Assembly: GCF_014193285.1 (NCBI RefSeq)
Contig: NZ_JACHZE010000016.1
Coordinates: 1 to 48,353, forward strand
DNA: 48,353 nt
Reading direction: 5' to 3'
DNA from: Atlantibacter sp. RC6
GTDB lineage: Bacteria; Pseudomonadota; Gammaproteobacteria; Enterobacterales; Enterobacteriaceae
Of this stretch, positions 35,396 to 44,534 are shown in pieces. Position 1 is the stretch's first letter; the number at the start of each line of letters is the position of its first letter. The notes under the pieces are model-generated. The model was not told the origin of the DNA and did no database searches. It worked only from the letters and a program-made list of their open reading frames with translations. A program made the translations under genes and the position numbers.

Positions 35396-35878
35396 TCAGG
35401 GCGTGCTGATGACCACCGCAACGCGACGGTTTTCGGCACGTCCTTTACTGGTTTTGTTGCTGGCGACAGGGAATTTCTTACCCAACCCCTGGGTCGTAAA
35501 ATTGCTGCGCGGCAGATTGGCGCCTTTCGCCCATGCGTCGGCCACAATATTAGCCCGTTTAAGGGAAAGCGCTTCATTGTAGCTGTCCTCGCCGTAATTA
35601 TCGGTGTGGCCGTCCATACGCGCGTGTTTTAAACCATGGGAAGAAAGATTGGCTGCCATGGTTTCAATCTGGCGATAGCTTTCGGGACGCAGTTGATATT
35701 GGTTTTTATCGAACAAAATGGTATCTGATAAGCCCAGCGACCAGTCGCCATTACTCTCGCTAAAGCCGTAAGACTGCATGGCTGCGACCTGCTCAGGGGT
35801 GAATTTTCCCTGCGGCGTCTGGCAGCCGGTTAACAGAAATGCAGCGAGAACGGCGGGAGCGAAAAAGCGGGGCAACAT
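35396..35878 (-). CDS. yfiB: YfiB, OmpA-like outer-membrane lipoprotein of the YfiBNR system
   Basis: 160 aa. Lipobox LLTGC at Cys19, then an OmpA-like peptidoglycan-binding domain (MDGHTDNYGEDSYNEALSLKRANIVADAWA). In the YfiBNR system the lipoprotein sequesters the periplasmic inhibitor YfiR, releasing the diguanylate cyclase. AAGGAAGG upstream. Last gene of yfiR-dgcN-yfiB. Confidence 0.94.
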   Translation of the reverse strand: MLPRFFAPAVLAAFLLTGCQTPQGKFTPEQVAAMQSYGFSESNGDWSLGLSDTILFDKNQYQLRPESYRQIETMAANLSSHGLKHARMDGHTDNYGEDSYNEALSLKRANIVADAWAKGANLPRSNFTTQGLGKKFPVASNKTSKGRAENRRVAVVISTP

Positions 35879-35896
35879 AATGACCTTCCTTTGTGA

Positions 35897-37117
35897 TTAT
35901 CCAAACGCCAGGCGGCGCTTACTCTTGTCGTGATACATGTTCTTGTCGGCGATCTCCATTAGCGCTTCCGGCGTCGCCGTACACTTCGCCAGCGCGTAGC
36001 CGATGCTCATTGATAGCGCCGTCGTTTCGCCATTGTTCAACAAAATTGGCGGCAGCAACGCCTGACGTAAATCGGTAATGCACATCAGTATTTCTTCGGT
36101 AGAGTGAACGCCGGTGAGCAAAATGGCGAACTCGTCGCCGCCCAACCGATAGGCGCTGTGCGTTTCCCCTGAAAAGTTGCGTAAGCGCTGAGCGGCTTCA
36201 ATCAGTACGCGATCGCCTGCCGCATGACCCCAGGTATCATTGATATATTTGAAGTTATCGCCATCCATAAACAGCAGCGCCGCGTCGATTTTACGGCTTC
36301 TGTCATTCATCATGGTCTCAACAGCCTGGCGAAACGCCGTGCGATTGGCCAGGCCAGTCAGCGGATCGTGGGTGGCGCTGATCAACAGCGAGGCATTTTT
36401 ACGCTGTAATTGCGTTTGCCAGGTTTCCATCTCGTCCAGCAGCGTATTGAAGTCCTGCCCGAAACGGTGAAATTCTTCTATGCGCTCAGCGGATACCCGT
36501 CTGGAAAAATTACGGTTAGTCTGCACGTCATGAGCGACTTCGGTAATATTGTTGAGCGCGTTAACCATACCTTTATGCAAATAACGCGTAATCGACAGGG
36601 AGATACAGGAGGCCAGGATCAGGCAGGCGGTCAGCACGCCGAGCGAGGTCCAGACAAAGTGGGTAATAATATTATCCATGGCGGTCAGGCGGATTTCGCC
36701 CAGCACTTTACCATTGTGATAAATCGGCTGAACTATCGGCGTCGGGAATACCCATTTACTCACCAGCCCGCCCATCACATCGCGATCGTTTTCTGGCGTG
36801 CCTGACCAGTCGGCAATAACTTCCCCGTTGGTGTCCACCACCTGCGCGCTGGCGAATTGCCTCTGTCCGCCAAGAGCGGCGAGGGTGTCGTAGGCCGCCG
36901 GGCCATCACGAAATACCATGGCCGCTTCCAGCGTATGGCTGATGGAAACGCTCAGTAAACGGAGGTTATTCTGGGCGTATTGTTTCAGGGTCAGCATGGA
37001 TGAGACGGAAAGCAGCAGCCAGGCGATAATCATAGTAATCACGACGCTTATCATGCTGATGCGTCGCAACGTTCTTTTGAACGTTGGCCGAGGCATAGAG
37101 TTGATATCCTTAGTCAT
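35897..37117 (-). CDS. dgcN: Diguanylate cyclase DgcN (YfiN)
   Basis: 406 aa. Two membrane helices (about 20-45 and 155-180) flank a periplasmic PAS-like domain, then HAMP and a GGDEF domain with an intact active site LGGDEF (GGDEF 326-330) and DGDNFKYINDTWGHAAGD upstream. It makes cyclic di-GMP and is inhibited by YfiR. The start at 37117 overlaps yfiR by 8 bp; the Met at residue 8 has a better ribosome site (AAGGA). The product can raise biofilm and reduce motility. Confidence 0.95.
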   Translation of the reverse strand: MTKDINSMPRPTFKRTLRRISMISVVITMIIAWLLLSVSSMLTLKQYAQNNLRLLSVSISHTLEAAMVFRDGPAAYDTLAALGGQRQFASAQVVDTNGEVIADWSGTPENDRDVMGGLVSKWVFPTPIVQPIYHNGKVLGEIRLTAMDNIITHFVWTSLGVLTACLILASCISLSITRYLHKGMVNALNNITEVAHDVQTNRNFSRRVSAERIEEFHRFGQDFNTLLDEMETWQTQLQRKNASLLISATHDPLTGLANRTAFRQAVETMMNDRSRKIDAALLFMDGDNFKYINDTWGHAAGDRVLIEAAQRLRNFSGETHSAYRLGGDEFAILLTGVHSTEEILMCITDLRQALLPPILLNNGETTALSMSIGYALAKCTATPEALMEIADKNMYHDKSKRRLAFG

Positions 37118-37634
37118 GACTATTATTCCGTGCGAGCATCAGTACGTCTGGATTGACCCGTACACCGCTACGGGACAAAGAATCAAGATTTACCGCAAAT
37201 TTAACCGGGGTAACATTAATATTCAGGCAAAACGAGCTGCCAATCAGGCATTGAGTATTTTGTTCCGCAATTAATAATAAAGGGCGTGGCTGATAGGCTT
37301 CGATTAATTCCGCCTGTTCTTCCGGTTGTTCTTTTCCAAAATAAATACCGTCGCATTGCGACGCTAATGCCTGTTCACGGGTTTCAACGATGACCGGCGT
37401 AAAAGATAACGGCGTAATATTATCGTTAACCAATTTCGCCAGCCGGGAGGAGCTAAAAATACATATACGCGGTGCCGCTGAAAGAGCGGGCCAGCGGGTA
37501 TAACTAATTATGCCCGATACAATACGTTGAACAGCTGCATCATTATTTGCGTCAGGTATAGGCAGTTCCGCTATCGAAGGTATTGCCACTATCATCAATA
37601 CAAAACAAATCGCTCGGAAGTGCAGCACAGGCAT
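37110..37634 (-). CDS. yfiR: YfiR, periplasmic inhibitor of DgcN
   Basis: 174 aa from ATG 37634 (MPVLHFRAICFVLMIVAIPSIAELP, a signal peptide); an upstream in-frame Met at 37703 lacks support. Conserved blocks are IVSGIISYTRWP, CIFSSSRL, LLLIAEQNTQCLIGSSFCL and FAVNLDSLSRSGVRVNPDVLMLAR. Its cysteines make YfiR redox-sensitive in related systems. Overlap with dgcN indicates one operon. Confidence 0.93.
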   Translation of the reverse strand: MPVLHFRAICFVLMIVAIPSIAELPIPDANNDAAVQRIVSGIISYTRWPALSAAPRICIFSSSRLAKLVNDNITPLSFTPVIVETREQALASQCDGIYFGKEQPEEQAELIEAYQPRPLLLIAEQNTQCLIGSSFCLNINVTPVKFAVNLDSLSRSGVRVNPDVLMLARNNSHD

Positions 37635-37786
37635 GTTGTGGATCCCAGCTAAAACGGTGACGCAGTAATGGTTGTTACAGAATATATCCTGGGATAATAC
37701 CATTTACCGCTGGGTTCGTCATTATCGGCACGCCAGTCAGTCGCAGAGACCGAGCCGGTAGCACTATCAGCGAACAGTCAAGTGCT

Positions 37787-38161
37787 TCAATTTAGTAGCG
37801 AATCTTCGCTGGCACCCGTATCGCCTTCTTTCCAGCGTGCGCGTAATTGAGAACTTTGCTCGAGGTTTTCGCACGTTGCCGGGAAACTTCTGCCGCTCAG
37901 TCCCCAGACGTATAAAAAATCATCCTGACATAACCGCTGTTGGCCGCGTAGATAGCCCTTTTTATATGCCGTCATATCAATTCGCGCGTCATCATAATCC
38001 TGGTAAAGCCGCTGCCGATCTTTTGCCAGGCTGCCGGACATCGCATCATCAACGCCGATCTCATACCAGTTCCGGTCACTCCACGTCGGCGCATGGGTGT
38101 AGGGATCGATTTGACAACCGGTAGCCAGCAGGATGCCGAGAATTACCATTACATGACGCAT
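37787..38161 (-). CDS. yfiL: YfiL-like lipoprotein (DUF2799)
   Basis: 124 aa with lipobox LLATGC (Cys16). The DUF2799 pattern is WYEIGVDDAMSG.....YQDYDDARIDMTAYKKGYLRGQQRLC. Function unknown. It lies 83 bp beyond the yfiR end of the operon, in the same direction. Confidence 0.85.
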   Translation of the reverse strand: MRHVMVILGILLATGCQIDPYTHAPTWSDRNWYEIGVDDAMSGSLAKDRQRLYQDYDDARIDMTAYKKGYLRGQQRLCQDDFLYVWGLSGRSFPATCENLEQSSQLRARWKEGDTGASEDSLLN

Positions 38162-38261
38162 TGCCGCAGCCTTAAGGTGTGTTAGTGCTTATGCAAAACG
38201 TAGCGCAAAAAGCGAATAAGCCGCTTAGTTTTTTTGCGTTCTGGTGATTGAATATGCAGAG

Positions 38262-38379
38262 TGTAAATAAATAATTACATTCTGGTGCTGATTAAGGCGC
38301 ATAAAAATGGCTTAAAATTGCTTTTGTAACGAAAAATTTACGAGTTGTGGATTGAAATGTTTACCGCTTATGGTAAGGT
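38262..38379 (+). promoter_or_regulatory. aroF promoter with candidate TyrR boxes
   Basis: TyrR-type sites (TGTAAA-N6-TTTACA) occur at 38262-38279 (TGTAAA/ATTACA), 38325-38342 (TGTAAC/TTTACG) and weakly at 38348-38365 (TGGATT/TTTACC). The third overlaps TTGAAA (38352-38357), a likely -35 with TAAGGT (38374-38379) as -10, spacer 16. E. coli aroF-tyrA is repressed by TyrR with tyrosine through three boxes. Confidence 0.7.
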
Positions 38380-38437
38380 ACGCTTACCTCAGTGAGGTAA
38401 AGACTATCGCAAACGAGCAAATTTAAGGGTCGCAATC

Positions 38438-39508
38438 ATGCAAAAAGACGCGCTGAATAACGTTCATATCGCTGATGAACAGGTTCTGATTACTCCGGAT
38501 CAACTGAAGGCAGAATTCCCGCTGACGCTGGAACAGGAAGCGCAAATTGCGCACTCCCGTGAGACGATCGCCAATATTATTGCCGGGCGCGATCCGCGTC
38601 TGCTGGTGGTGTGTGGACCTTGCTCGATCCACGACCCCGAAGCGGCCATTGAATATGCTCGTCGGTTTAAAACCCTTGCCGAACAAGTCAGCGATACACT
38701 TTATCTGGTAATGCGCGTCTATTTTGAAAAACCCCGTACCACCGTTGGCTGGAAAGGGTTGATTAACGATCCCCACATGGATGGCTCGTTTGATGTCGAA
38801 GCTGGCCTGAAAATCGCCCGCAGCCTGCTGGTGGAACTGGTCAATATGGGGCTGCCGCTGGCGACCGAAGCGCTGGACCCCAACAGCCCGCAGTACCTGG
38901 GCGATCTGTTTAGCTGGTCCGCCATTGGCGCGCGCACCACTGAATCGCAAACCCACCGTGAAATGGCGTCAGGTCTTTCCATGCCGGTAGGCTTTAAAAA
39001 CGGCACCGACGGCAGCCTGGCGACGGCGATTAACGCCATGCGCGCCGCCGAGCAGTCTCACCGCTTTGTCGGTATTAACCAGGCGGGCCAGGTTTGCCTG
39101 CTGCAAACCCAGGGCAACCCGGATGGGCATGTGATTTTGCGCGGCGGTAAAGCGCCGAACTACAGCCCGGCGGACGTGGCGCAATGTGAAAAAGAGATGG
39201 AACAAGCGGGACTCCGTCCGGCGCTGATGATAGATTGCAGCCATGGTAATTCAAACAAAGACTACCGCCGCCAACCGGGCGTCGCCGAATCGGTCGTCGC
39301 GCAGATTAAGGATGGCAACCGTTCGATTATCGGCCTGATGATTGAAAGCCATCTCTTTGAAGGCAATCAGTCTTCTGAACAACCGCGCAGCGCAATGAAA
39401 TACGGCGTATCGGTGACCGATGCCTGTATCAGCTGGGAAACCACCGACGCGCTGCTGCAGGAAATCCACATCGATCTGAACGGTACGCTCGCGGCGCGTT
39501 TCGCTTAA
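38438..39508 (+). CDS. aroF: Tyrosine-sensitive DAHP synthase
   Basis: 356 aa, the E. coli AroF length. It contains VVCGPCSIHDPEAAIEYARR, the metal/PEP-site sequence GFKNGTDGS, and IDCSHGNSNKDYRRQ. It condenses PEP and erythrose-4-phosphate to DAHP, the first step of the shikimate pathway. The N-terminus (MQKDALNN) keeps Asn8, implicated in tyrosine inhibition of the E. coli enzyme. Operon with tyrA, 9 bp apart. Confidence 0.97.
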   Translation: MQKDALNNVHIADEQVLITPDQLKAEFPLTLEQEAQIAHSRETIANIIAGRDPRLLVVCGPCSIHDPEAAIEYARRFKTLAEQVSDTLYLVMRVYFEKPRTTVGWKGLINDPHMDGSFDVEAGLKIARSLLVELVNMGLPLATEALDPNSPQYLGDLFSWSAIGARTTESQTHREMASGLSMPVGFKNGTDGSLATAINAMRAAEQSHRFVGINQAGQVCLLQTQGNPDGHVILRGGKAPNYSPADVAQCEKEMEQAGLRPALMIDCSHGNSNKDYRRQPGVAESVVAQIKDGNRSIIGLMIESHLFEGNQSSEQPRSAMKYGVSVTDACISWETTDALLQEIHIDLNGTLAARFA

Positions 39509-39517
39509 GAGGTTATT

Positions 39518-40639
39518 ATGGTTGCAGAGTTGACCGCATTGCGCGATCAAATCGATGAAGTGGATCAGGCGCTGCTGGGGCTGCTGGCGCGCCGACTGGC
39601 GCTGGTTTCTGAAGTGGGCGAAGTGAAAAGCCGCTATGGCCTGCCGGTTTATGTGCCGGAGCGCGAAGCATCGATGCTGGCGTCCCGGCGTCAGGAGGCC
39701 GAGCAGCTTGGCGTCTCGCCAGATCTGATTGAAGACGTGTTGCGCCGGGTGATGCGCGAATCCTATGCGCATGAAAATGACAAAGGTTTTAAAACGCTGC
39801 ATCCGACGCTGCGCCCGGTAGTGATTGTCGGCGGGGCGGGGCAAATGGGGCGTCTGTTTGAGAAGATGCTACAGCTGTCTGGCTACCAGGTGCGTATTCT
39901 GGAACCGCAGGACTGGCCGCAGGCGGAAGCCCTGGTTGCCGACGCCGGTATGGTGATTGTCAGCGTGCCGATCCACGTGACCGAACAGGTGATCGCTAAA
40001 CTGCCGCGCCTGCCGGATGACTGTATCCTCGTCGATCTCGCGTCGGTGAAGAATGGTCCGTTACAGGCGATGCTGGGCGCGCATAGCGGTCCGGTTCTGG
40101 GCCTGCACCCCATGTTTGGCCCGGACAGCGGTAGCCTGGCGAAACAGGTGGTGGTCTACTGCGACGGACGCCAGCCGGAAGCCTATCAGTGGTTCCTGGA
40201 GCAGATTCAGGTATGGGGCGCGCGTCTGCACCGCAGCAGCGCTGTGGAGCATGACCAGAATATGGCGTTTATCCAGGCGCTGCGTCACTTCGCGACCTTC
40301 GCCTATGGCCTGCATCTGGCGGAAGAGAATGTGCAGCTGGAAAAACTGCTGGCGCTCTCATCGCCAATTTATCGCCTTGAGCTGGCGATGGTTGGGCGGC
40401 TGTTCGCTCAGGACCCGCAGCTGTACGCGGATATCATTATGTCGTCGGAAGATAATCTGGCGTTGATTAAGCGCTACTACCAGCGGTTTGGCGAGGCGAT
40501 TGGCTTACTGGAGCAGGGCGATAAACAGGCGTTTATCGACAGCTTCCGCAAAGTCGAACATTGGTTTGGCGATTACGCGCAGCGCTTCCAGAGCGAAAGC
40601 CGGACGCTGCTGCGTCAGGCCAACGATAGCCGCCAGTAA
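39518..40639 (+). CDS. tyrA: Chorismate mutase / prephenate dehydrogenase
   Basis: 373 aa. The N-terminal chorismate mutase domain ([30 protein letters not shown]) is fused to a NAD-binding dehydrogenase ([37 protein letters not shown]). It converts chorismate to 4-hydroxyphenylpyruvate for tyrosine. It is co-transcribed with aroF, so both respond to tyrosine. Confidence 0.98.
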   Translation: MVAELTALRDQIDEVDQALLGLLARRLALVSEVGEVKSRYGLPVYVPEREASMLASRRQEAEQLGVSPDLIEDVLRRVMRESYAHENDKGFKTLHPTLRPVVIVGGAGQMGRLFEKMLQLSGYQVRILEPQDWPQAEALVADAGMVIVSVPIHVTEQVIAKLPRLPDDCILVDLASVKNGPLQAMLGAHSGPVLGLHPMFGPDSGSLAKQVVVYCDGRQPEAYQWFLEQIQVWGARLHRSSAVEHDQNMAFIQALRHFATFAYGLHLAEENVQLEKLLALSSPIYRLELAMVGRLFAQDPQLYADIIMSSEDNLALIKRYYQRFGEAIGLLEQGDKQAFIDSFRKVEHWFGDYAQRFQSESRTLLRQANDSRQ

Positions 40640-40645
40640 ACTGAA

Positions 40646-40671
40646 AAAGCCAGCGAATTCGCTGGCTTTTT
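40646..40671. terminator. tyrA/pheA bidirectional terminator
   Basis: AAAAAGCCAGCGAA pairs with TTCGCTGGCTTTTTT; a long perfect stem with T-run between the convergent tyrA and pheA. Confidence 0.9.
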
Positions 40672-40677
40672 TATGGA

Positions 40678-41838
40678 TTATGCCGGATCGACCGGCACCA
40701 CGTTTTCGCTGGGATAGCAGCCCAGCACTTTCATTGAACGGGTGATATCGGTGAGTTCGCGCAGCGCCTGCTGCATTTCCGCTTGCTGAACGTTAGCCTG
40801 CACATCCAGATAAAACATCTCTTCCCACGGGTTGCCGTTTATGGGGCGCGATTCCAGACGGGTCATGATCAGGTTGTGATTACGCAGCACCAGTAACGCT
40901 TCCACCAGGGCACCTGCCTGTTGGCCAGTCGCCATCAGCAGGGTGGTTTTCGCGGGGACCTGATCGGAAACGTGAATCGCTTTGCGCGCCAGCACTACAA
41001 AGCGGGTGATATTCTGCGTCTGGTTCGCCAGATTGCGCTCCAGCACCTGTAAGCCATACAGCGCGCCGCCGGCTTCGCTTCCCAGCGCCGCCACCTTCGG
41101 CGATTTTATCTGCGCCACTTTTTCCATGGCGGCGGACGTGCTTTCACAATACTCAATTTTCCAGTGTGAATAGCGGTTCAGGAACTGGCTACACTGCTGG
41201 AACGGCTGCGGATGGCTGTAGATAGTTTCAATGCTATCCAGATCGGTAGAGCCCGATACCAGTACGCAGTGATCGATAGGAATGGTTAACTCGCCAACGA
41301 TAGACAAGCTGGTGTGCTGGAGCAGGTCGTAGACATCGTTAATCGCGCCGGAGCTGGTGTTTTCCAGCGGCACCACCGCGTAATCCGCCTGGCCGGTTTC
41401 CACCTGGTTAAAAATCTCATGGAATTTGGCGCAGCCGCTTTCAATAAACTGCTCAAAATGGCGAGCCGCATACTGACGCGCCGCCAGGTGCGAATACGAT
41501 CCTTTTGGACCAAGAAACGCCACGCGTGCCGAATGCGGATTGGTTTGGTTGAGATGCTGCTGAAGCAGCGCCTGCTGGGTGAGGACAGAATCTTCAATAA
41601 TCAGCTGAAACAGGCGGGTGATGTAATGCGCATCAAGATGGTGGGCTTTGCCGAGGGTAATCAGCTTATCCAGCAGATCGCGCTCGCGGTCGATATCCCG
41701 CACCGGGCGATGCGTGGCGAGCTTGGCTTTGCCAACTTCCACCGCCAGGGTGCGACGCTCGGCTAGCAGCGCCAGTAACTTTTCATCTAATGCGCTGATT
41801 TTATCCCGCAAAGCCAGTAAAGGGTTTTCCGCTGTCAT
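40678..41838 (-). CDS. pheA: Chorismate mutase / prephenate dehydratase
   Basis: 386 aa from ATG 41838 ([29 protein letters not shown]). The chorismate mutase domain is followed by prephenate dehydratase ([19 protein letters not shown]) and an ACT regulatory domain with the phenylalanine-binding [10 protein letters not shown] and [10 protein letters not shown] motifs. It makes phenylpyruvate for phenylalanine. Controlled by pheL attenuation upstream. Confidence 0.98.
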   Translation of the reverse strand: MTAENPLLALRDKISALDEKLLALLAERRTLAVEVGKAKLATHRPVRDIDRERDLLDKLITLGKAHHLDAHYITRLFQLIIEDSVLTQQALLQQHLNQTNPHSARVAFLGPKGSYSHLAARQYAARHFEQFIESGCAKFHEIFNQVETGQADYAVVPLENTSSGAINDVYDLLQHTSLSIVGELTIPIDHCVLVSGSTDLDSIETIYSHPQPFQQCSQFLNRYSHWKIEYCESTSAAMEKVAQIKSPKVAALGSEAGGALYGLQVLERNLANQTQNITRFVVLARKAIHVSDQVPAKTTLLMATGQQAGALVEALLVLRNHNLIMTRLESRPINGNPWEEMFYLDVQANVQQAEMQQALRELTDITRSMKVLGCYPSENVVPVDPA

Positions 41839-41866
41839 AACGCTACCTTTTTTATAGTCATAAAAA

Positions 41867-41965
41867 AGGCCCCCCGATTTGGGAGGCCTGTTTGTTCGTC
41901 TTCGCATTCTTTATCACATGACGAAAAGCCTCCCGTTCAGGGGAAGGTAAAAAAGAATGCGAAGA
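41867..41965 (-). promoter_or_regulatory. pheA attenuator
   Basis: The terminator stem is AGGCC.CCC (41867-41875) with GGG.GGCCT (41881-41889) and a leftward T-run. A competing 14-bp perfect pairing joins pheL coding bases 41952-41965 (AAAGAATGCGAAGA) with 41899-41912 (TCTTCGCATTCTTT). Ribosome stalling at the Phe codons would break the latter pairing and favour anti-termination. Confidence 0.88.
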
Positions 41966-41984
41966 AGAACGGCAGTTGTTTCAT
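41937..41984 (-). CDS. pheL: pheA leader peptide PheL
   Basis: 15 residues, MKQLPFFFAFFFTFP, with seven Phe codons. It matches the E. coli leader except near the N-terminus. It senses charged tRNA-Phe for attenuation of pheA. AAGGA lies upstream. Confidence 0.95.
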   Translation of the reverse strand: MKQLPFFFAFFFTFP

Positions 41985-42011
41985 AACATGTTCCTTGAAA
42001 AAGTACGGATT

Positions 42012-42041
42012 ACACTACCCGTACTGTTTTCGCTCTGTCAA
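42012..42041 (-). promoter_or_regulatory. pheL-pheA promoter
   Basis: Leftward TTGACA (42041-42036) and TAGTGT (42017-42012), spacer 18. The -35 is consensus; the -10 is weaker. Confidence 0.65.
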
Positions 42042-42046
42042 TAAAA

Positions 42047-42066
42047 AACGCGCCCGGAGGCGCGTT
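42047..42066 (-). terminator. raiA terminator
   Basis: AACGCGCC (42047-42054) pairs with GGCGCGTT (42059-42066), loop CGGA, followed leftward by a T-run. It abuts the pheL -35. Confidence 0.88.
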
Positions 42067-42082
42067 GTTGATGTTGAGTTGA

Positions 42083-42415
42083 TTACTCTTCTTCCGCGAA
42101 GCTAACGTCTTTAACTGAAGGTACTGCGCGACGTGCTTCCCCTTTGTGCTGCACTTTATTCAGTTGTCGCTCCAGTTTGTTAATGAGTTCGTTAATAGCC
42201 GTATACATATCTTCGTGTTTTGCGCTGGCGACAAGATGGCCGTTTGGCGTATTCATGGTGGCGTCAGCGACGAAGCCTTGAGGTTCTCTGGATAAGATTA
42301 TGTGCGGATTAATTAAGTGAGTTTGCCATTTATCCAGTTTAGCGAGACGGTCTGCGACATGCTGGCGAATTGCCGGAGTGATTTCCATTTGTTTGCTGGT
42401 AATGTTCATTGTCAT
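42083..42415 (-). CDS. raiA: Ribosome-associated inhibitor RaiA (YfiA)
   Basis: 110 aa from ATG 42415 ([20 protein letters not shown]); E. coli RaiA is 113. The fold is the short-HPF type. It binds the 30S A/P site in cold or stationary phase and stabilises idle 70S ribosomes. The acidic C-terminus ([11 protein letters not shown]) is slightly shorter than in E. coli. An upstream in-frame Met at 42493 is outside the homology. Confidence 0.96.
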   Translation of the reverse strand: MTMNITSKQMEITPAIRQHVADRLAKLDKWQTHLINPHIILSREPQGFVADATMNTPNGHLVASAKHEDMYTAINELINKLERQLNKVQHKGEARRAVPSVKDVSFAEEE

Positions 42416-42639
42416 AAATTTTACCTCTCGTCTTTCCCGTCTTGGTGATTCAAGCATACCGTCCTGAGTGTCAAAATGTGTGATGTAAATCACGTAAATT
42501 TGTCACTTTTTGTCAACTCAACTGTTTTGTGAGACAGGACAGGAAGAGGGCATTTTTCCCTTGTCGGATCGCCTTTTTCAGGCCATATTTGATGGGATGA
42601 CTTCGCGCTAAACCCGGCTAAGTGGGGATGGCGGGCATA

Positions 42640-42666
42640 AAAAAAGGCAGCCAGGCTGCCTTTTTT
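42640..42666. terminator. bamD terminator (bidirectional form)
   Basis: AAAAAAGGCAG (42640-42650) pairs with CTGCCTTTTTT (42656-42666). It ends bamD leftward and insulates raiA. Confidence 0.9.
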
Positions 42667-42679
42667 GTAGCGATAACAA

Positions 42680-43417
42680 TCAGGTGTTGCTGCCGTTCGC
42701 GGCGATAATTTTGGCGACTTTATCCGCCTGCGCATTCATCTGCATTTCGCGGTAGGCGTTTTCCATTAACTTCAGACCATCACGCGTAGCCTGAGTATCC
42801 GGGTAATCACGCAGCATCCCTTCCACACGGTTGACCACAGCCACATACGCGCCGCGTTTGGTGTAGTATTCGGCAACCGACAGCTCATACTTAGCCAGAC
42901 GGTCTTTCAGGAACACCATGCGTTTGGTGGCATCAGTAACGTACTGGCTCTGCGGATAACCGCGGGTCAGCTTTGCAAAGTCGCGGAACGCGTCGCGCGC
43001 GTGTTGCGGATCGCGGTCAGAACGATCGACGCCGAAGAAGCCTTGCAGCGCGCTGTCATCCAGCGCCATATTGGTCAGCCCGCGCATATACATCACGTAG
43101 TCGATGTTCGGGTGAGTCGGGTTCAGACGCATAAAACGATCGATGGAAGCCTGAGCCAGCGGGAGATCGGCGTTTTTGTAATACGCATAGATCAGATCCA
43201 GCTGAACCTGCTGGGAGTACGGCCCGAATGGATAACGATTATCCAGCGCTTCCAGTTGCGTTATTGCCGCTTTCCAGTTACCGTCCTGCAGTTTTTGCTG
43301 AGCAGTCGCGTAAATTTCAGATGGCGGATTATCAGGGACCTCTTCCTTAGAACCGGAGCAACCCGCCAAAGCCAGGCTCAACGTGGCGGCAGCCACCAGA
43401 TATTTCATGCGCGTCAT
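42680..43417 (-). CDS. bamD: BamD, essential BAM-complex lipoprotein
   Basis: 245 aa with lipobox LALAGC (Cys20) and TPR-like helical repeats ([34 protein letters not shown]). It binds BamA and substrate beta-signals during outer-membrane protein assembly. Divergent from rluD. Confidence 0.97.
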   Translation of the reverse strand: MTRMKYLVAAATLSLALAGCSGSKEEVPDNPPSEIYATAQQKLQDGNWKAAITQLEALDNRYPFGPYSQQVQLDLIYAYYKNADLPLAQASIDRFMRLNPTHPNIDYVMYMRGLTNMALDDSALQGFFGVDRSDRDPQHARDAFRDFAKLTRGYPQSQYVTDATKRMVFLKDRLAKYELSVAEYYTKRGAYVAVVNRVEGMLRDYPDTQATRDGLKLMENAYREMQMNAQADKVAKIIAANGSNT

Positions 43418-43553
43418 GACGTTTTGACTTTCCTCAGAATGTTTTACTTGTGCGGGAGATTGACAGTTCCTGCTCCCGGTTAAGACCAGCTACAATAGCA
43501 CACTATATTATACGGCGAAGCCGTAAATCCCAACGTAAACGAAGAAGCAGTAT

Positions 43554-44534
43554 ATGGCACAACGAGTACAACTCACTGCAACGGTGTCCGAATCTCAACT
43601 CGGTCAACGCTTAGATCAGGCTTTGGCCGAAATGTTCCCCGATTATTCGCGATCGCGGATAAAAGAGTGGATTTTAGACCAGCGCGTCCAGCTCAACGGC
43701 AGGATTAGCGACAAGCCAAAAGAAAAAGTGTTCGGCGGCGAAAGCGTGGTTATCGACGTAGAAATCGAAGAAGACGCCCGCTTTGAACCCCAGGATATCC
43801 CGCTGAATATCGTCTATGAAGATGACGATATTCTGGTGATCAACAAACCGCGCGACTTCGTGGTGCATCCCGGCGCGGGCAACCCTGACGGCACGGTGCT
43901 CAACGCGTTGCTGCACTACTATCCGCCGATTGCCGACGTGCCGCGCGCGGGTATCGTGCACCGTCTGGATAAAGACACCACCGGTTTAATGGTGGTGGCG
44001 AAAACCATTCCGGCGCAAACCCGCCTGGTGGAATCCCTGCAACTGCGCGAGATCACCCGCGAGTACGAAGCGGTGGCTATCGGTCATATGACTGCGGGCG
44101 GAACGGTGGAAGAACCCATCAGTCGTCATCCGACTAAACGTACCCATATGTCAGTTCATCCGATGGGTAAACCGGCCGTTACACATTACCGGATTATGGA
44201 GCATTTTCGGATTCACACCCGGCTACGGTTGCGCCTGGAAACGGGGCGTACTCACCAGATCCGCGTCCATATGGCGCACATTACCCATCCGCTGGTGGGC
44301 GACCAGTTGTATGGCGGCCGTCCGCGCCCGCCGAAAGGCGCGTCCGACGAATTCATTCAGGCGCTGCGTCAGTTTGATCGCCAGGCGCTGCATGCGACGA
44401 TGCTGCGTCTGTATCACCCGATTACCGGTATCCAGATGGAATGGCATGCGCCTATTCCGCAGGATATGGTTGATCTCATCAATGCGCTGCGTGCTGACTT
44501 CGACGCGCATAAAGACGACGTTGACTGGTTATGA
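43554..44534 (+). CDS. rluD: 23S rRNA pseudouridine synthase RluD
   Basis: 326 aa. An S4 RNA-binding domain (about 18-75) is followed by the RluA catalytic domain with HRLDKDTTGLMVVAK (catalytic Asp) and ETGRTHQIRVHM. It makes pseudouridines 1911, 1915 and 1917 in helix 69. It overlaps pgeF by the ATGA. Confidence 0.97.
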   Translation: MAQRVQLTATVSESQLGQRLDQALAEMFPDYSRSRIKEWILDQRVQLNGRISDKPKEKVFGGESVVIDVEIEEDARFEPQDIPLNIVYEDDDILVINKPRDFVVHPGAGNPDGTVLNALLHYYPPIADVPRAGIVHRLDKDTTGLMVVAKTIPAQTRLVESLQLREITREYEAVAIGHMTAGGTVEEPISRHPTKRTHMSVHPMGKPAVTHYRIMEHFRIHTRLRLRLETGRTHQIRVHMAHITHPLVGDQLYGGRPRPPKGASDEFIQALRQFDRQALHATMLRLYHPITGIQMEWHAPIPQDMVDLINALRADFDAHKDDVDWL

